This document shows positions 1 to 9,788 of a stretch of DNA of 64,000 bases, in pieces (the first letter of the stretch is position 1; the number at the start of each line of letters is the position of its first letter). The notes beneath the pieces were generated by a model that saw only the letters and a list, made by a program, of their open reading frames with translations, was not told the origin of the DNA and made no database searches. Origin of the DNA: Posidonia oceanica (lineage: Eukaryota; Streptophyta; Magnoliopsida; Alismatales; Posidoniaceae); the NCBI GenBank assembly GCA_037176725.1, contig JAZBRS010000049.1, positions 39,300,001 through 39,364,000 on the forward strand. Reading direction: 5' to 3'. The translations under genes and the position numbers were made by a program.

Positions 1-1
1 G

Positions 2-511
2 AGCAACTGGAGAAAACGTCTCAGCGTAATCAACACCATAAACCTATGTGAATCCACGAGCAATTAGTCTCGCCTTGTAACGATCCACCGAACCATCCAG
101 TTTGTATTTCACAGTGAATACCCACTTGCAACTTACAACACTAGCTCCTGGAGGACGGTTCACCAGTTCCCACGTACCATGAGACGTCAGTGCCTGCATT
201 TCTTCATCCATTGTAGCTTTCCAATGTAAAACCTGCATTGCTTCGAGATGACTTTTAGGTGTAGACTTTGTAGTGATGGAAAGTGCAAATTGGCGAAATC
301 CGAGAGTAAGGTGGTCATAGGAAACAAATGATGAAATAGGATGTGCTGTTGGGTGTCTTTTACCTTTGCGAAGAGCTATGGGCATATCAAGTTCTGAACT
401 GGTAGTGGATGGATTTGCAGTCACAGGAGTTGGAGTTGGAACAACCTGTGGTTGTTGGGGCACCTGCTGTCGGCGATGATAAACCTGCAATGGACGTTCC
501 AAGGTGGCCAT
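2..511 (-). pseudogene. copia pol: N-terminal part of reverse transcriptase
   Basis: The frame contains motifs typical of the start of copia RT (RVT_2): an ALTSHGTWELV-like segment, then SCKWVFTVKYKLDGSVDRYK and ARLIARGF. In a complete element this stretch precedes the palm domain, which lies off the left edge. The frame stays open for about 155 codons but is only a fragment of the polyprotein. The upstream half is a Pro/Gln-rich linker, as is usual between integrase and RT. Confidence 0.85.
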
Positions 512-579
512 ATAGCAACTGGTGGTGGTAACAGGACACTTTCAACTTGGGACTCAGTGGACTCAAAATAGGATTTTGA

Positions 580-812
580 CTAAAAAAAAGTGACATCAAT
601 AGACACAAGATATTTACGTGTAGGTGGATGATAAAATCTATATTCTTTTTGAATACGTGAGTACCCAACAAAGATACACTTTATTAATCTAGGATTAAGT
701 TTATTAAGTCCCTGACCAAGACTTCGTACATATGCAGTACACCCAAACACTTTAGGTGGTAAGTTGAACAACTCCTTATTTGGACAGAGTCGTTTAAATG
801 GAATGTAAATTG
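580..812 (-). pseudogene. copia pol: integrase C-terminal remnant
   Basis: The frame reads PFKRLCPNKELFNLPPKVFG and then a CTAYV...KCIFVGYS...GYRF-type pattern (here EYRFYHPPTRKY). This is the conserved segment after the integrase catalytic core in copia elements. The HHCC zinc domain and the D,D-35-E core that should precede it are absent, so the element has lost several hundred bases here. Confidence 0.85.
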
Positions 813-1060
813 ACTGGAAACTCGGGGACATACAAAACATTTTCAAGGGTGATCTGGGAAGAAGCATGAACAACTTCCTCACCAGATATAGGACAAGTAC
901 GACTGTTAGCAATTGCTACAGATCGTATATCAAAGAGTTGTGAAAGGCGACTAAATAGGCTCTTTGTACCTATCATGTAGGTGGAGGCTCCAGAGTCTAT
1001 GATCCAAGAATCATCGCTAGTAACTAACATGGCACTGGTACCTGATGTCGTAGCATGGGA
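794..1060 (-). pseudogene. copia pol: aspartic protease segment
   Basis: The segment contains WIIDSGAS, the catalytic D-S-G motif of retropepsins, about 11 codons after a DDSW-like lead. A copia-typical ENVLYVPEFPVNLHSI segment follows. The active-site triad is intact. The frame stops at 794-796, exactly where integrase should begin, which marks the deletion breakpoint. Confidence 0.87.
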
Positions 1061-1972
1061 AGCAGAGGCTGTAGACTGGTGAGCCTCTGTATGGAGGAAT
1101 CTGTCGTAATCTACCTGTGAAATAGTCACTGTGGGCTCTACTGTCTGATCCGATGTCTCAGTTGCAACAGAGGAAGCAAACTGTGCTAGTGGTGGTCTAC
1201 TATATTTATCCCAGCATCTGTCAGAAGTATGATTTCCACGTCCACAATGGTCACATCGTCTACTATCACGTCCACCACCACGACCACTCCTGTCACGACC
1301 ATTGCTACCACCTCGCCCTCAACTGGAGGACATAAGTGCTGATGGCGTTGTCACAGTAGAAGGTGTAGCTGTAGAGATATGTAGAACCCTGGAAAAGGTG
1401 GACTGGAGTATAGGAATTGTCTCTGCACCTAGAATCTGTTCTCGAATTTGTGCTACAAGTTCTGATTTAAGGCCTGCCAGAAAGATTGCAACTGCAAGTT
1501 CCTCATGATACTATTTCATCTTAGAAATATCAGCCATAAACGGTTGATATACCTCCAACTCATCAAGTAGGGCTCGTAGTGTACTATAGAACTCCTCCAC
1601 AGTTTTCTCCCCCTGCCGATGTGTGAATAAATGCTCATAAATTTCACAGATTCGAGTAATATTCTTTTCATTAGCATATGTAACATACAAGGCGTCCCAT
1701 AGTTTCTTAGCTGGCTTTAACATCATAGCACTACGTGCAATCCGCTCCTCCATACTATTGACCAGCCATGTTATCACGGTGCAATCATCGGCTAGCCAAT
1801 CCTCGTAGGTGAGATCCTTGACATCCGGCGGATCGTGCGTAAGATGGCGTATCTTGCGATGAACGCCCAGGAAGGTCTCGAAAGCTTGTTTCCATAGTAA
1901 ATAGTTTTTTCCATCTAACTTAATGGAGGTAGCATTAAGTCCCTTGAACAAATTTTCCCGTGAGGCAGTCAT
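1061..1972 (-). pseudogene. copia gag (UBN2-type) with CCHC zinc knuckle
   Basis: Gag starts most plausibly at the ATG ending at 1972 (MTASRENLFKGLNATSIKLD); the frame is open further upstream but enters leader sequence. It shows the plant copia gag pattern: LDGKNYLLWKQAFETFL, then KKLWDALYVTYANEKN, then ...EEFYSTLRALLDEL. An in-frame stop at 1511-1513 truncates it. Further along is a Gly/Arg-rich stretch with the knuckle CDHCGRGNHTSDRC (C-X2-C-X4-H-X4-C), around 1227-1275. Gag forms the particle and the knuckle binds RNA; the stops make this copy defective. Confidence 0.85.
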
Positions 1973-2454
1973 TTCTTTTAGGAAAGGTAAAAAAAAATAG
2001 ACTGAAATACAGTGGAAAATTGGTAAAACTGTACTAAACTGCATTGAACAAACTGATTTGGTTATTATTTAGGCATAACATAACCTTTGATCATCAGATA
2101 ACAAACTTTGCAGCTGTGAACAACATCCGACAACCACCGGTGGACTGCACATCTACTGGTTGTCAACTAAAAATAGAGAAAAGAGGAGAAGTTACCGAAT
2201 GTGGGGTAGATTAGACCATCCGGGTAACAAAATCAGACTATCGATGGCCTGTAGAGTCGGCGTACTCCGGCTGGAAGAAAATGGAGCCACTGGAAAAGGG
2301 AGGGGAGAGGGCTGGACGCAGCGGAGAGGCCAGGCAAGGCCTGCGGAGAGAGAGGAAGAGTCGGTGGGGGCCGGTGGACGCCGGCGAAGGGCGGCAGATG
2401 GGCTGGCTAGGGCCGGCGGCTGTGGGTGTACGTGAGAGGTTAAAAACTTACTCT

Positions 2455-2462
2455 TGATACCA
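2455..2462 (-). promoter_or_regulatory. copia primer binding site
   Basis: On the minus strand TGGTATCA directly follows the LTR end (...TTCACA). This is the usual start of the primer site of plant copia elements, complementary to initiator tRNA-Met. Confidence 0.75.
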
Positions 2463-2588
2463 TGTGAAGAGAGGTTTAGAGAGAATAATCTTATTCATTA
2501 GGGTAGAGTAAGTTACATATATAACGGGAATGACTCCTTACACAGATATCCATATACCCGATAGTCACATTATATAACATAACTCACA
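2463..2588 (-). repeat. 5' LTR of the copia element, 126 bp
   Basis: On the minus strand it begins TGTGAG and ends TTCACA, giving terminal inverted pentamers TGTGA/TCACA, and abuts the primer binding site. A TATATA-like stretch lies inside (minus of 2514-2522). The outer boundary rests on the TG...CA ends only, because the second LTR is outside the window. Confidence 0.6.
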
Positions 2589-2599
2589 TATTTAATTAC

Positions 2600-2785
2600 T
2601 TATATGGGTTGGTGGGTCATAAATGGGTTAGCTCTATTGAATCCAAATTCAGCCCATTTATTAAAAGGTCAAACGGGTTGACTTATTTCTTATCCAAATT
2701 CAATTAAGCCCAACTTTAACCCATTTAATTGCCGGACTGACATGTAGGGTTCATGGATCGGGTTAGAAATTGCCACCCTTAATGA
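2600..2785. repeat. Fragment of a GGGTT-rich MITE-like repeat
   Basis: AT-rich sequence with repeated 'atgggtt' and 'cccattta' motifs ends in GGGTTAGAAATTGCCACCC. This resembles the GGGTGGCAA... ends of common small non-autonomous plant DNA transposons. The left end is not recognisable and may have been removed by the neighbouring copia insertion. Confidence 0.4.
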
Positions 2786-4105
2786 AAATGGTGAAAATAT
2801 CCATGGGCTAATGTAGAATTTAATAAGAAGGCCATTCTAGCTAGTTATATTCGCTGTTGATGAATGTACAGAAGAAATCAATGTGCATCTTGAATACGTT
2901 ATCAATAGGTTTAATTGGAAACTACTAATGAGAAAAGGCACCAAGTCATCACAGTGCTTAAAAACATATGCACACACATCTAAAAGATTAATCAAGGAAT
3001 AAACCAGAGGTTTTCTATCAGTACTGTCATTAGTAGGTCAAAATCCTTGAACTCAGAAAAGAATGACAGATTTAAAAAGATAATAAACTGGTCATGTTTA
3101 TAGTTAGATTACAAAAAATAACATCAAAAGAGGTTGTACTGTATTTTTTTTCAGAAATTTCAGCCTTCTTAGATCGAGGATGCCAGCTACTAGATGCTTA
3201 TGTTAATGATGACAAAAGATTCAATACACCTCAGATTAGAGAATTCTTTTTCCTTTTTGTAGTATGCAACTTTTGCATTGGGCTAAGGTGTTTTCTGATT
3301 CAAGTTAGACCTTATCCGTTAAGTTGTCATTGTCAACAGGTCATTCAAGGTTTAAAAAATCGGTCTTCACTCAATCTGCAGATTGGATACCAATTATATG
3401 GTTTGTTTGTGCTCAGACCAAGTAACCAGCCTGATTGACCCATGGCAAGGTTGCTGAACTGATTAATTGATCCAATAGGATTATTATCCAAAGAGAGGTC
3501 AAGCTCATGTCTGTGCTGCTCAGGCATTAGCTGAACACATTCTTTTGACAGATACATGGGTAGCATGTTTGGACCCAAGACAAGCTGTTTATAAAATTGG
3601 TCAAGTTGGGGTTGACTACCCTGTCACTAAGACTTAAATAGTAAACAAATATTTTAAGAGAAAAAGCCCTCCCAAAACTATAACTTGATCTGTATGTAGA
3701 TCATTTCTTAAATTAATAGTTTTTTTCACCAGTTTTGACCATGTAAGTAAAGGTCATTTTCTGTCCCATGTTTGTCTTTTAATTTAAATCAAGTCATAGT
3801 TTTACACTCAAAAGTCTTCACTTTACATGATCAAATTACATAGTATGAATTCTTCTCATCTAGTCATTGACTGTTGTAAATACTTAAACTTAAGATGTGA
3901 AAATTCTTAATTGTATGACTGGCTGAAGCACTATATTAAAATATGTGTACAAACCCCATAACCACCAATTCGATTATGGAGTATATGGTTTATACTAGTA
4001 GTTAGTACACTTAATGGTTGTTATTTAAAAAAAAACTGTCCTCCAAACTACCAGCTGTATTGGCTTGATTCCAAATAAATTTTCTTCTACTTATTTAACA
4101 TTCCA

Positions 4106-4392
4106 ACACACCACACTAGGTAGAATGGTAGATCAAGTATTTCAAACCAGATTCTTCCTTTTTTAACAGGGTAGATGCGGACTTCTAATGTGTGTGTAAC
4201 CAAAACCATTCTCTATCTTTTTGTTACAAATCCTTGAGGTAAGAGAAACAACACAAAACACTAGGTAGATCCAAGTATTTGAAACCAGATTCTTCCTTTT
4301 TTAACATTGTAGATGCAAAATCCTACGAATGTATGTGTAACCAAAATCATACTCTCTCTTTTTGTTACGAATCCTTCAGGTATGAGAAACAA
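4106..4392. repeat. Direct tandem duplication, two units of ~140 bp
   Basis: Unit 1 (about 4106-4251) and unit 2 (about 4252-4392) share, in order, CTAGGTAGA, AAACCAGATTCTTCCTTTTT, GTGTAACCAAAA and a GAGAAACAA-type end. They have diverged by scattered substitutions and small indels. No coding content. Confidence 0.85.
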
Positions 4393-4871
4393 ATCTATGG
4401 CACTCACATGTTGTTTGGAAGTCAAAGGAATTTTAAACTTTTCCCTTTTTTAGCTGAACATCTTTTGTGTTTGACATATATGAACTTACAAACCATGGTC
4501 AAGAGCTAAAATGATGACCAAGCTACAATTAGAGCTATCTGTGTTGGACCAAATGCATTCTATATCTTTTAAACATGGTAAATTCATGTTCATGATGGTC
4601 ACAAGGACATTTCTAGAACAGTTCTTTTGAGATCCAAAACTTTTTCTTAATCTCAGCAATTTATACCATTGGGGATGAAACCCCCCCTCTTTTTTTTTCG
4701 ATCGAACAGCTCATTCTCTCACAGGCACTGTACTTTGCATGTTACCTTTCCAATAAAGACTACAGTATCTTCTTTATTTACCTACAAGGAAGAATGTACA
4801 AATGACCAAGGGTTTGTATCTCACTAAGGCTTTGATTTTTCATTTTCTGTAGATAAGGTCGTAGATTGTTC

Positions 4872-4986
4872 GTTTATCACATTTGAGTAGTAAATAACTA
4901 TCTTTTATCACATTGAGTAGTAAGTAACTCTCTTTTATCACATTGAGTAGTAAGTAACTATCTTTTATCACATTGAGTACTAACTA
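4872..4986. repeat. 30-bp tandem repeat, about 4 copies, just before a splice acceptor
   Basis: The unit TCTTTTATCACATTGAGTAG plus TAAGTAACTA recurs at 4901, 4931 and 4961, with a degenerate copy at about 4872. The last copy ends 16 bp before the 3' splice site at 5002, so the array occupies the expected branch-point and polypyrimidine region. Confidence 0.9.
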
Positions 4987-5002
4987 TTTTCCTACCATGC
5001 AG

Positions 5003-7068
5003 ATGTGGTTTCTCATATTTGTTGGTACAAATGGAGAAACCTATTTCAACACTGCTGCACTGGTTTCATGTGTCCAAAACTTCCCAAAGAACAGAGGACC
5101 AGTTGTAGGGATATTAAAGGGTTTTGCTGGTTTAAGTGGTGCAATCTTGACTCAGATATATGCACTAATACATACTCCAGAGCACGCGGCTTTGATCTTC
5201 ATGGTTGCAGTTGGTCCTGCTGTGGTAGTCATCACTTTAATGTTCTTTATCAGACCTGTTAAAGGTCATCGGCAAGTGCGATCTTCTGATAACTCCAGCT
5301 TTACGTTTGTCTACAGTATTTGCTTGTTGTTGGCAGCTTATCTAATGGGTATGATGGTTGTTGAAGATCTAGTTGAATTGAGCTACAATGTTGTTGTTAT
5401 ATTCACAGTTGTGCTGTTCTTCCTTCTGCTTGTTCCTATTGCGATTCCTTTGCTGTCAAGCTGTTACATGGATCCAAGATCTCCTGAAGAGGAGAATCTC
5501 TTGCCTGAGCTTCAGAATGAAGAGGAAGGCAAGTCAGGCAAATCTGCCGATGAAACTGAGGTTATTCTTAGTGAAGTTGAAGATGAAAAGCCTAAGGAAG
5601 TAGACTTACTTCCTGCCGAGGAGAGACAGAAGCGAATTGCACAGTTACAAGCACAGTTATTCCAAGCTGCTGCTGAAGGAGCTGTGAGGGTCAAGAGGAA
5701 GAAGGGCCCACGAAGGGGCGAGGACTTCACTCTGACGCAGGCACTCATAAAAGCTGATTTATGGCTTATATTTTTCTCTCTTATGCTGGGCTCAGGATCA
5801 GGCTTGACTGTCATTGATAACCTGGGCCAAATGAGCGAATCTTTGGGTTATAACGAGCCTCATATTTTTGTGTCCTTGATCAGCATCTGGAACTTTCTTG
5901 GTAGAGTTGGTGGTGGTTATTTCTCTGAGGTTATAGTGAGGTAATGTGAATTTTTCTTGGGTTACATCTCATGTATATTTTTCTGTTATCTGCTAGAGAA
6001 AAGTACATCTTTCAGTCCATTTCTTTTTATATCACATGAAACTGGTAAGATAGCTGACTCTGTTTTCGATACTGGAGTATGAACTAAAAGTGATAATCTA
6101 GCCTAAGAAGGATCACTTAAAGAGATCTGACATGATCTCCACAAAAGAAGAATTACACCCCATAAAGGTGAAAGGACATTGATCTAGATGTTTCCTTCAT
6201 TTATTGACCCTTTCTCATCTTTTGTTTTGGATGATCTGTAGATCGTTCTTCATTCATGCACGAGCATTGACTATCCAAATAATAAGAAAATATCATGGAT
6301 TTGGAAGATCCTAGCAAATTTGGCTGCATCAATATATGGAATCAACTTAGCTTTGTTGGGCTAGGTCGATCAGGTCATTTTATGATAGTTAAAACACGCA
6401 GCTAACAATCTTTTTACATTATATATATATTAGATGATTGCAGGCTGACTTCCATCTGTAATGTCGATAAACCTTAATTTTTATGTTGGGAAAATGCAGG
6501 ACTCCTTTTCTTTAAGATTTTTTTGCTCAATTATGTTTTTTTTTTAAATTTTGTTACCAGGGACAAGGCAGTTCCAAGGCCATTAGCTCTGGCTGTAGCT
6601 CAGCTTCTGATGGCAATCGGGCATTTCTTTTTGGCTATGGCATGGCCTGGAACATTGTACGTCTCAACTTTGTTGGTTGGACTTGGATATGGAGCTCACT
6701 GGGCTATAGTGCCGGCTACAGCTTCTGAGTTGTTTGGCTTGAAAAACTTTGGGGTCTTGTACAATTTTCTTACAGTGGCAAATCCAGCAGGTTCATTAAT
6801 ATTTTCAGGTCTTATTGCAAGCAACATATACGATTCTGAAGCTGAGAAACAAGTTTATCGACCCCAAAATTCCTTTTCGTTGCTCAGTTTTCTTCTCGGT
6901 GGACAGTTGAATGAGGAAGAACCACTAAAATGCATGGGAGCAGTGTGCTTTTTCCTTACATCCTTGATGCTCTGTGGTCTCTGCATCATTGCTTGCATCT
7001 TGAGCACAATTCTTGTGTATAGGACCAGAATGCATTATGCCAGTCTTTATGGAAAGCGTCATACTTGA
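5003..7068 (+). CDS. Nodulin-like / NFD4-type major facilitator protein, 3' part (exons 5003-5940 and 6561-7068)
   Basis: A multi-pass membrane protein of the plant nodulin-like (PF06813-type) facilitator family; the substrate is unknown. The first exon seen begins after the acceptor CATGCAG at 5002 with MWFLIFVGTNGETYFNTAAL and the family motif GILKGFAGLSGAILTQIY. Membrane segments follow, then a long acidic cytosolic linker (about 5475-5700, EEENLLPELQNEEEG...), then TQALIKADLWLIFFSLMLG and NLGRVGGGYFSE-like family motifs. The donor is AG|gtaatg (5940/5941) and the acceptor ttgttaccag (6560); the join gives R-D in frame. Exon 2 holds AMAWPGTLYV, GLGYGAHWAIVPATASELFG and the stop. About 100-130 N-terminal residues normal for the family are absent from the window. 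An in-frame ATG at 4973 lies in the intron and is not the likely start. Confidence 0.88.
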
Positions 7069-8939
7069 ACATTGCAATTTTTGTACAAATATCAACTCCT
7101 AGGTGATTGTTAAATGTTGGTCATTGGAATATAGCTTTTCGTTCTTGTCCTCTCTCACTCCGAGGGTTCCCCATAATTCACATTTTGTAGTTTTGCAGCC
7201 TCGTTGAGTAAAGGAGGGAGTGCTGCAGATAAATGTACTGTCGCTTCTTTCTATATGATGTTCATAAAAAGTTTCAATTACGATTTTGTTCTGTAACATT
7301 TTGGAATGCCATGTCTTCCAATTGTTAGTCATTTCAATCGGCTAACTTCTGTCTACAGTTGTAATCTTTTCTGTTTGTATATATTGTCTTGTCCATGATA
7401 CATTTAAATGATTAGCTATATTACAGTTCAGTTCTGCACGATGATACCTTGTCAAGCTCAATGTATTGTCGACTACACGTGAATGATTAGCTAGCACCTT
7501 CTCATTTAACTAATCAATTCGAAATAGAGTTTAGTAAATACTACTATTTTGATTCTTATTTACCTTAAATTCTTCCAATTGTCATATTCGTTTGATGAAG
7601 ATGGTTGTTCGATGACTTGCACTTGGCAGATAAACTTCGGAAATGTTGAGATTGCATCATATCAAAATCAACAGGCTGCAGATAGCATGCAAAGGTTTAA
7701 GGGCAATCAGGGAGAAAATTTGGTTTAGAGCAACTTAGTAGTGATGCATCAACTGGTTTTGCAGTTGCGATTATGCTGTTAGAAAAAATTGTTTCCACTT
7801 GAACTGGTACTGTTTCATTGTTTATCTGCAAAAACAAGTAATTTTGGGCTTTAGTTAGTTTATGATAGAGAATTTGATATTGTTGTACTATCAGGATAAA
7901 GGAAGACACTTTGGAGAAGAGAAACTTTATTATTTGTAGTTGATCAGAAAAACTATTTTTATGACATCTATCAGTACATCCGAATGCTTGATAGTTGATA
8001 TGCATTTTCAAGTGTCTGATACACTCTAATAACCGCAGGCAATTCTACTTCATCCTCTATGACCAGTATCAAAATTCTATAATGGCTATTTGATATATCA
8101 CGAATAAGTAGCAAAAAGTACAATGTATTTCAGAATTCATGGTGAAAGACAACAATGACTGATGAAACAAGCAATGATGTCAGATACGAAGAAATAGAAA
8201 CTTCTTGTGATTTACATCAAAAAAGTGAGAATTATCTGCAATAATATTTTCAGTGATTACATTGAAGGTGTTAGAGCAAGAAGGTGACATGGTAGATTCT
8301 AAAACTTATATTTTTTGTGGGTCCCAGTTGTACAAGAAACTTACCCAAATGGGAAGACCTCTCATAGTCTCATGGTTGGGGAAGGATATTTCGGGTTACC
8401 AAAGTAGGCTCTCAACCCAATAATAAGTCATTCTAACCACTACGGTAACCTATACAAAGCTCACCATAGTTATCAAAAGCTTAACCCAACCTTCTTCATG
8501 GGGTAGAAGTGCCATGCCAATTAACAACCTCACCATAGTGAAGTGGGACCCATGCAAAAATTAGTCCCTAGTTATTATTAAAGAAACTCTATTATTAAAT
8601 ATTTATTAAACAGCCTACCTAAGGTCATTGGCATGTGCAACCTTTGTAATCCTTAGATCTAAAATTGGCACTAAAAAGATAAATAACTAGCACACGCAAT
8701 CCTAAAAAAATGAAAACCATAAACAACAAAATGGCAGCAAATTCACCTTCTCTCCAATAATTGATTAAAAAAAAGACAAACTAAATACATATACATGAAT
8801 AAATATACACCAACTTTTTGGAAACTTACTTCTCAAAAATAAATTGCCAAATTTAACCAATTCTTGAACCCATACCTAAGGTAAAAACCCAACCATAGTT
8901 AGGGTTTCAACACAAGATAAAAGCAGGATTAAAATCCTT
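7069..8939. other. 3' flank of the facilitator gene and intergenic DNA
   Basis: AT-rich sequence with no recognisable gene or repeat. Its first few hundred bases are presumably the 3' UTR. Open frames here are short and lack family motifs. Confidence 0.5.
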
Positions 8940-9788
8940 AAATAAGAGTGGAAAGAGAACCATTGTATCCTTTTGCTGCCTCTTTCTTTCTTTTATTTCT
9001 TGTGTATTTTGGTATTTGGGAATTTTGTTTTGGGTCCGATTGGGGGTTTTTTCCCAAAAAGCTCCAATTTTTCCCCCAAAATTTTTCGATTTTTGGTGGG
9101 AAAGGAGAAAATGAAGATGTGGGGCTTCTCGTGATTCCAATTCCTCCGGCAACGGGGAATCCTTCCCCAACTGGTAATTTGTCGCCTCTTCACCTGTTCT
9201 TGAGATTTCCCCCGATTCAAATTTTACTTCTACCCGTGCTTGGACGAGGGAGATCGGGTAATCCAACTTTTTTAGGGTTCTTTTTGCTTGTGCTTGGTGA
9301 CGCTAGGAATTCTCGTAGCCTTTGGTGTGTAGATCTTGGTTCTATTTAGTTTCTAGGGTTTCAGCTGTAGTCTTCTGCTCGTGCTCCGGCTTTTCGCTTA
9401 ATTCTTAAGGATTCTGAAGAAAAGACGAACTTTTGGCGTATGTTCTAGTGCTTTGCGGTAATTTATGGAGCAAAATTAGTAGAATTAGGGTTTTGGTTTC
9501 GTCACCTCGTGCCGTTTTGCTTTTAGCTTCTTTGGTAGTGACAAACCTGTGGTAGCTTCTTTCTGAAGGTTAATTGGATTGTGAGTGAGGAGACAAGAGG
9601 AAAGTTGTAGTTTTGTTTCTAAAGTATTTCGTGTTTTTGTCTTCTTCATTTGTGGATGCAGGTCATCATAGTCAGCTTACGTGGACGTGTAGATAGGTAG
9701 CAGTTCATGCAAGTTCTGGTTCCAGATTTTGGTGTTCTGGGGTCATTGAGGTGTAAGGAGGCTCGCGTCTTTTGTGTCTGAAGATTAG
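8940..9788 (+). promoter_or_regulatory. Probable 5' leader of the J-protein gene, likely with a leader intron
   Basis: Pyrimidine-rich, leader-like sequence lies upstream of the J-protein ATG. A good acceptor (tttgtggatgcag) ends at 9661 and is followed by an uninterrupted leader to the ATG at 9789. Leader introns are common in this gene family, but the donor could not be chosen by eye. Confidence 0.35.

Larger units (their letters stand above)
1..2588 (-). mobile_element. Ty1/copia retrotransposon, left-truncated by the window, internally deleted
   Basis: Read on the minus strand, the order is LTR, primer binding site, gag with a CCHC knuckle, aspartic protease, a remnant of the integrase C-terminus, and the start of reverse transcriptase. 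That is the copia order (protease-integrase-RT). The integrase zinc-binding and catalytic core regions are missing: protease sequence ending in NLHSI runs straight into the integrase tail near position 800. The element continues off the left edge, so its other LTR and target duplication cannot be seen. It is not an active copy. Confidence 0.88.
2786..5002 (+). other. Non-coding stretch upstream of the facilitator exons, probably intron
   Basis: AT-rich with no convincing coding sequence. The facilitator gene that follows lacks its N-terminal part, so this is best read as the intron before the first exon found, with the missing exon(s) off the left edge. It contains a tandem duplication at 4106-4392 and a 30-bp tandem array at 4872-4986. 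Confidence 0.5.

Noticed and set aside
3094..3578. Missing first exon of the facilitator gene
   Set aside because: The translations have no membrane segments or family motifs, and splice phase does not fit.
8907..9349. Coding frames on both strands before the J-protein gene
   Set aside because: No motifs; the sequence behaves as a leader/promoter region.
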